NCBI GenBank assembly: GCA_032191485.1
Contig: JAVDOI010000007.1
Location: forward strand, 10,352,642-10,416,641
DNA: 64,000 bases
Direction: 5' to 3'
From: Leptoclinus maculatus
Lineage: Eukaryota; Chordata; Actinopteri; Perciformes; Stichaeidae
In this document: piece by piece, positions 62,101-64,000 of the stretch
Layout of the letters: the number at the start of each line of letters is the position of its first letter
Numbering within the stretch: position 1 is the first letter of the stretch
The notes under the pieces: generated by a model
The model's input: only the letters and a program-made list of their open reading frames with translations
Told to the model about the DNA's origin: nothing
The model's database searches: none
Made by a program: the position numbers and the translations under genes

Positions 62101-63950
62101 TGCTTCTGGTAGTGAGGGTGGTGACCCGACGGTAGCCGCTGGGGAAGATGCTCTCGGGGATGTGATCAAAATTACCCCGTCAGCCGCCACTACTATCAAA
62201 GAACTGAGTCTAGACGAACCAGATGCTGCCACGGAGGGCCCTGCAGTGAAAGAAAACCCCTTTGGAGGGAGTGAGAACACCAGTGTGGGGTCCACTTTCA
62301 CCCCAAGAGAGTTTGACCAGCCCACTGGATCTGGGGAGGAGGATGCCTCTACAATGGCCCCTGTTGGAGAACCAGAGAAAACACAACCTCCTATTGACCA
62401 TGAGCAACATAATGAGAAAATAGAGCCTGATGGAGAGGATGCCAAAACAGAGCGTAAGAAAAAACACAAGCAAAACCAACACATAACGTCTACAAATCTA
62501 AGCTTGAGTTGGGCTCAACAAAGTATTGGGTGAATACAACACCTGAAAATGTAATGTGTTCTTGTGTAATAGCCATGCAAAAAAAGTTCCTGGTGCTTGT
62601 AATTAGTAGTTTTAGTGGAGACTCTGAGAATTAGTGCTGATTTAACTCTCTACTGTTTCCGACCTCTGTAAATTCAAAATTGTTATCATAGAAAATGCAG
62701 ATTCTTGAGTTTAATTCTATTTATAATACACGGAAACATTTCTAAAGAACAGCACTTCCTGGTATCAGATGTAACAGGTTTTGGGTGGACTGGGGTAACT
62801 TTAGGAACACATGACGCCCCCTTGTGTTAGGTTGAGCTGTGGAGTGGATTCATGACAAAGGCCTCAGTGATTCTGCTTCTATATGTCCCTAGGATGACAG
62901 CGTATTTAACCAACGCATCAAATGCTTAAAAGTATTTAATAATGGCATTCATTTATATATAAATGCATATATGTATCAAATTAGTTGGATTTTCAGACAA
63001 ATATCAGGAATAGAAATAACGGTTTTATCCAGATCATTTAAAGGAAAAACAACTTGATATACAACAAATACATTTCAATATTCCATCTAGTTTTGTGTGT
63101 TTAGGTTCTTCTGAGTTAAATGTGTCAGTCAATGAGCTATATGTGAGATGATTTTAACGTTTACCTTTTGTTTCATTGGACATGCAGCTCCACAACAACA
63201 ACCTAATGGCAAAGAACCGGTCCTGGGTCCTGCTGAGTCTGATCACCCGGAGAGCAGTTCATCGAGTGAGCAGCCACATTACTTTACATACATTTCTATC
63301 ACCCTGAAGTCCATAGTGATGGAGTCAAATAAGATCATGTTGGGAAAAGTGCACTCATATTTGAATCCAATCTTTATTTCTTACTGACTCGGCTTTAATA
63401 TTGTTGACTCATGGCTTGTTATTTCTCCTTCCAGACTGGCTGGTTATCATTGTAGTGATTGTAGCCGTTGCTGCTATTCTTCTTGTGTGCGCAGTTGTTG
63501 CCAAGAGAAAGAGGTATGATTTTGATTGCTATTCTTTTTTTTTTTTTTTGATCTTGCACTAATAGAGCTGTCATCTAATGTGTTTTGGACAGACACCCTG
63601 TTTGCCTTTCTGTGCACAGTAGTCAATAGTCACTTTTCAAATTATCACATTATTTGCTGCAGACTGGGGAATGGCAAAAAATTGAAAACAATCAATAATA
63701 TATAATAAATAAGTGTGTCTCAATGTACTCTTCCAGCTGGTGCGGTAAACAGCAGACCCTGATGATCACGTCGAAAGACGGTGGCGAGGGAAACGGGGCT
63801 GCAGCATCAGCATCCAGCTCCCACGCCCAGGAGAGAGAGCAGGAAATGGTGACCCTCATGAACAAGGAGAAGATCCAGGAGAACGGCAACACAGAGGAGT
63901 TCACCGTCATCGCACTAGAGGAGTCGCCAGATAAAGAACAGCTGGCGTGA
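51924..63950 (+). CDS. cd44: CD44, hyaluronan-receptor-type link protein (8 coding exons, 413 aa)
   Basis: Exons 51924-51990, 59085-59250, 60422-60564, 60714-60779, 62025-62453, 63188-63265, 63435-63513 and 63737-63950 join in phase into 414 codons. Residues 1-18 or so are a signal peptide. The link module spans residues 28-132 with six cysteines (28, 53, 77, 98, 121, 132) that match the human pairs C28-C129, C53-C118 and C77-C97. Residues about 148-316 are an acidic Ser/Thr/Pro stalk with Ser-Gly sites suited to chondroitin sulfate. Residues 318-339 span the membrane (WLVIIVVIVAVAAILLVCAV). The tail keeps CD44 signatures: a juxtamembrane Cys345 and EMVTLMNKE, cf. human EMVHLVNKE. N-glycosylation sequons are at N84, N101 and N131. 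Position next to pdhx supports cd44 over lyve1. The stalk is much shorter than full-length human CD44. Confidence 0.92.
55032..55092 (+). repeat. GT microsatellite, cd44 intron 1
   Basis: About 20 GT units followed by GCGCGCGTGTGTTTGTGTGTG. Sense-strand GT, so UG-rich in the transcript. Confidence 0.92.
55564..55620 (+). repeat. GT microsatellite, cd44 intron 1
   Basis: A GT run interrupted once by TTTG, then GCGTGCGCG. It has the same sense-strand polarity as the tract at 55032. Confidence 0.92.
56139..56174 (+). repeat. GT microsatellite, cd44 intron 1
   Basis: A third sense-strand GT run in the same intron, preceded by degenerate GTGTGTAGGTATGTGTG. Confidence 0.92.
59085..59250 (+). CDS. 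cd44: cd44 coding exon 2 (link module, first half)
   Basis: Acceptor CCCTACAG and donor GTGAAA. It carries C28, C53 and C77, plus R41 and R78. It ends ETCR, as in human METC-R exon structure. Confidence 0.93.
59587..59701. repeat. Duplicated 48-bp block with 67-bp period
   Basis: AGCCACTCCCTCCTCATCAG and the following 28 bases occur at 59587-59634 and again at 59654-59701 with one substitution. The second copy runs directly into the minisatellite. Confidence 0.85.
59684..59845. repeat. 18-bp minisatellite, nine units
   Basis: TTCACCTGTTCACTCACC repeats head to tail eight times, with C/T variation at the last two bases and one A/T variant, plus one diverged ninth unit. The period is a multiple of three, so the minus strand shows a spurious open frame of VKVSEQ repeats. 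Confidence 0.95.
60422..60564 (+). CDS. cd44: cd44 coding exon 3 (link module, second half)
   Basis: Acceptor TCCATTCAG and donor GTGACT. It encodes NGWISNMSIAILRH, then GNCANNMTGFIIYS and LCYDNE, with two N-glycosylation sequons. Confidence 0.93.
60714..60779 (+). CDS. cd44: cd44 coding exon 4 (last link cysteine)
   Basis: A 66-base exon, phase 1-1, encoding AGSEKNCTKAFSEKENLPSD. It supplies the sixth cysteine (C132), equivalent to human C129. Confidence 0.88.
60780..62024. other. cd44 intron 4
   Basis: In mammals the variable exons lie further along the gene, between the constant stalk exons. This 1.2-kb intron has one 99-codon open frame (60914-61213) that lacks a stalk-like composition. 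I see no convincing extra exon. Confidence 0.5.
62025..62453 (+). CDS. cd44: cd44 coding exon 5 (acidic stalk)
   Basis: This exon is 429 bases, phase 1-1, acceptor CCAATCAG and donor GTAAGA. Its composition is Glu, Asp, Ser, Thr and Pro with SG dipeptides (DASGSEGG, TGSGEED). The reading frame continues to a chance stop at 62531 past the donor, so the exon end is set by phase agreement with exon 6. Confidence 0.88.
62454..63187. other. cd44 intron 5
   Basis: This 0.7-kb intron corresponds in position to the place where mammalian variable exons would lie. No Ser/Thr-rich phase-1 exon with flanking splice sites is apparent. Confidence 0.5.
63188..63265 (+). CDS. cd44: cd44 coding exon 6 (membrane-proximal stalk)
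   Basis: This is 78 bases, phase 1-1, acceptor ACATGCAG and donor GTGAGC. It encodes APQQQPNGKEPVLG-type sequence and ends in a serine cluster just before the membrane span. The first codon is completed as Pro across the splice. Confidence 0.85.
63435..63513 (+). CDS. cd44: cd44 coding exon 7 (transmembrane)
   Basis: A 79-base exon between CCTTCCAG and GTATGA. It encodes WLVIIVVIVAVAAILLVCAV, then VAKRK, and holds a membrane cysteine (C335) comparable with human C286. Confidence 0.93.
63737..63950 (+). CDS. cd44: cd44 coding exon 8 (cytoplasmic tail and stop)
   Basis: Acceptor CTCTTCCAG. It encodes SWCGKQQTLMITSKDGG, later QEREQEMVTLMNKEK, and ends KEQLA and TGA. The remaining 50 bases of the window are the start of the 3' UTR. 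Confidence 0.93.
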
Positions 63951-64000
63951 GAGAAGAGTGTAGAGGCAGGCAGAAAAGAGTAAGTGAGGATAGGCAGGGT

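Noticed and set aside
62000..62533. 177-codon ORF taken as an independent gene
   Set aside because: It is cd44 stalk exon 5 plus intron on both sides. Splice sites at 62024 and 62454 restore the phase needed for exons 4 and 6.
51924..63950. LYVE1 as identity of the link-module gene
   Set aside because: The tail motif EMVTLMNKE, the membrane-proximal cysteines, the acidic stalk and the position next to pdhx fit CD44 better.

Overview
The window is nuclear DNA of a vertebrate, almost certainly a teleost fish. It carries three intron-bearing genes, all on the + strand, in the order ehf, pdhx, cd44. This matches the order in the human 11p13 block (ELF5-EHF-APIP-PDHX-CD44), except that I find no apip exons between ehf and pdhx. 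The fish assignment rests on the dispersed repeats I recognise as common in teleost genomes, on dense CA/GT microsatellites, and on compact genes. The ORFs in the window are mostly single exons or chance frames, so I rebuilt the gene models by joining GT-AG exons in matching phase.

Layout: 1-9060 holds no gene I can support. It contains a 405-bp inverted-repeat element, two dispersed repeat fragments, a CA microsatellite and a tRNA-derived SINE. 9071-13214 is ehf (8 coding exons, 273 aa, PNT plus ETS domains). 13215-17641 is intergenic. 17642-43116 is pdhx (11 coding exons, 491 aa; lipoyl domain, E3-binding domain, catalytically dead acyltransferase-like domain). Its introns hold a long hairpin, a (GT)120 array, a foldback Tc1/mariner remnant and a teleost tandem repeat. 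43117-51923 is intergenic, with a 1.27-kb hAT-type element and a G-run cluster upstream of cd44. 51924-63950 is cd44 (8 coding exons, 413 aa; signal peptide, link module, acidic stalk, one membrane span, cytoplasmic tail). Its 3' UTR runs off the window.

The three genes do not form a pathway. EHF is an epithelial ETS transcription factor. PDHX is the mitochondrial E3-binding protein that docks E3 in the pyruvate dehydrogenase complex. CD44 is a cell-surface hyaluronan receptor. Their linkage is conserved synteny, not an operon-like unit. I found no CRISPR, prophage or other novel multigene system. The observations most worth checking are the replaced hyaluronan-contact tyrosines in CD44, the single symmetric stalk exon of cd44, the missing apip, a nearly identical 252-bp direct repeat flanking pdhx exon 1, the foldback transposon, and the run of symmetric phase-1 exons in ehf.
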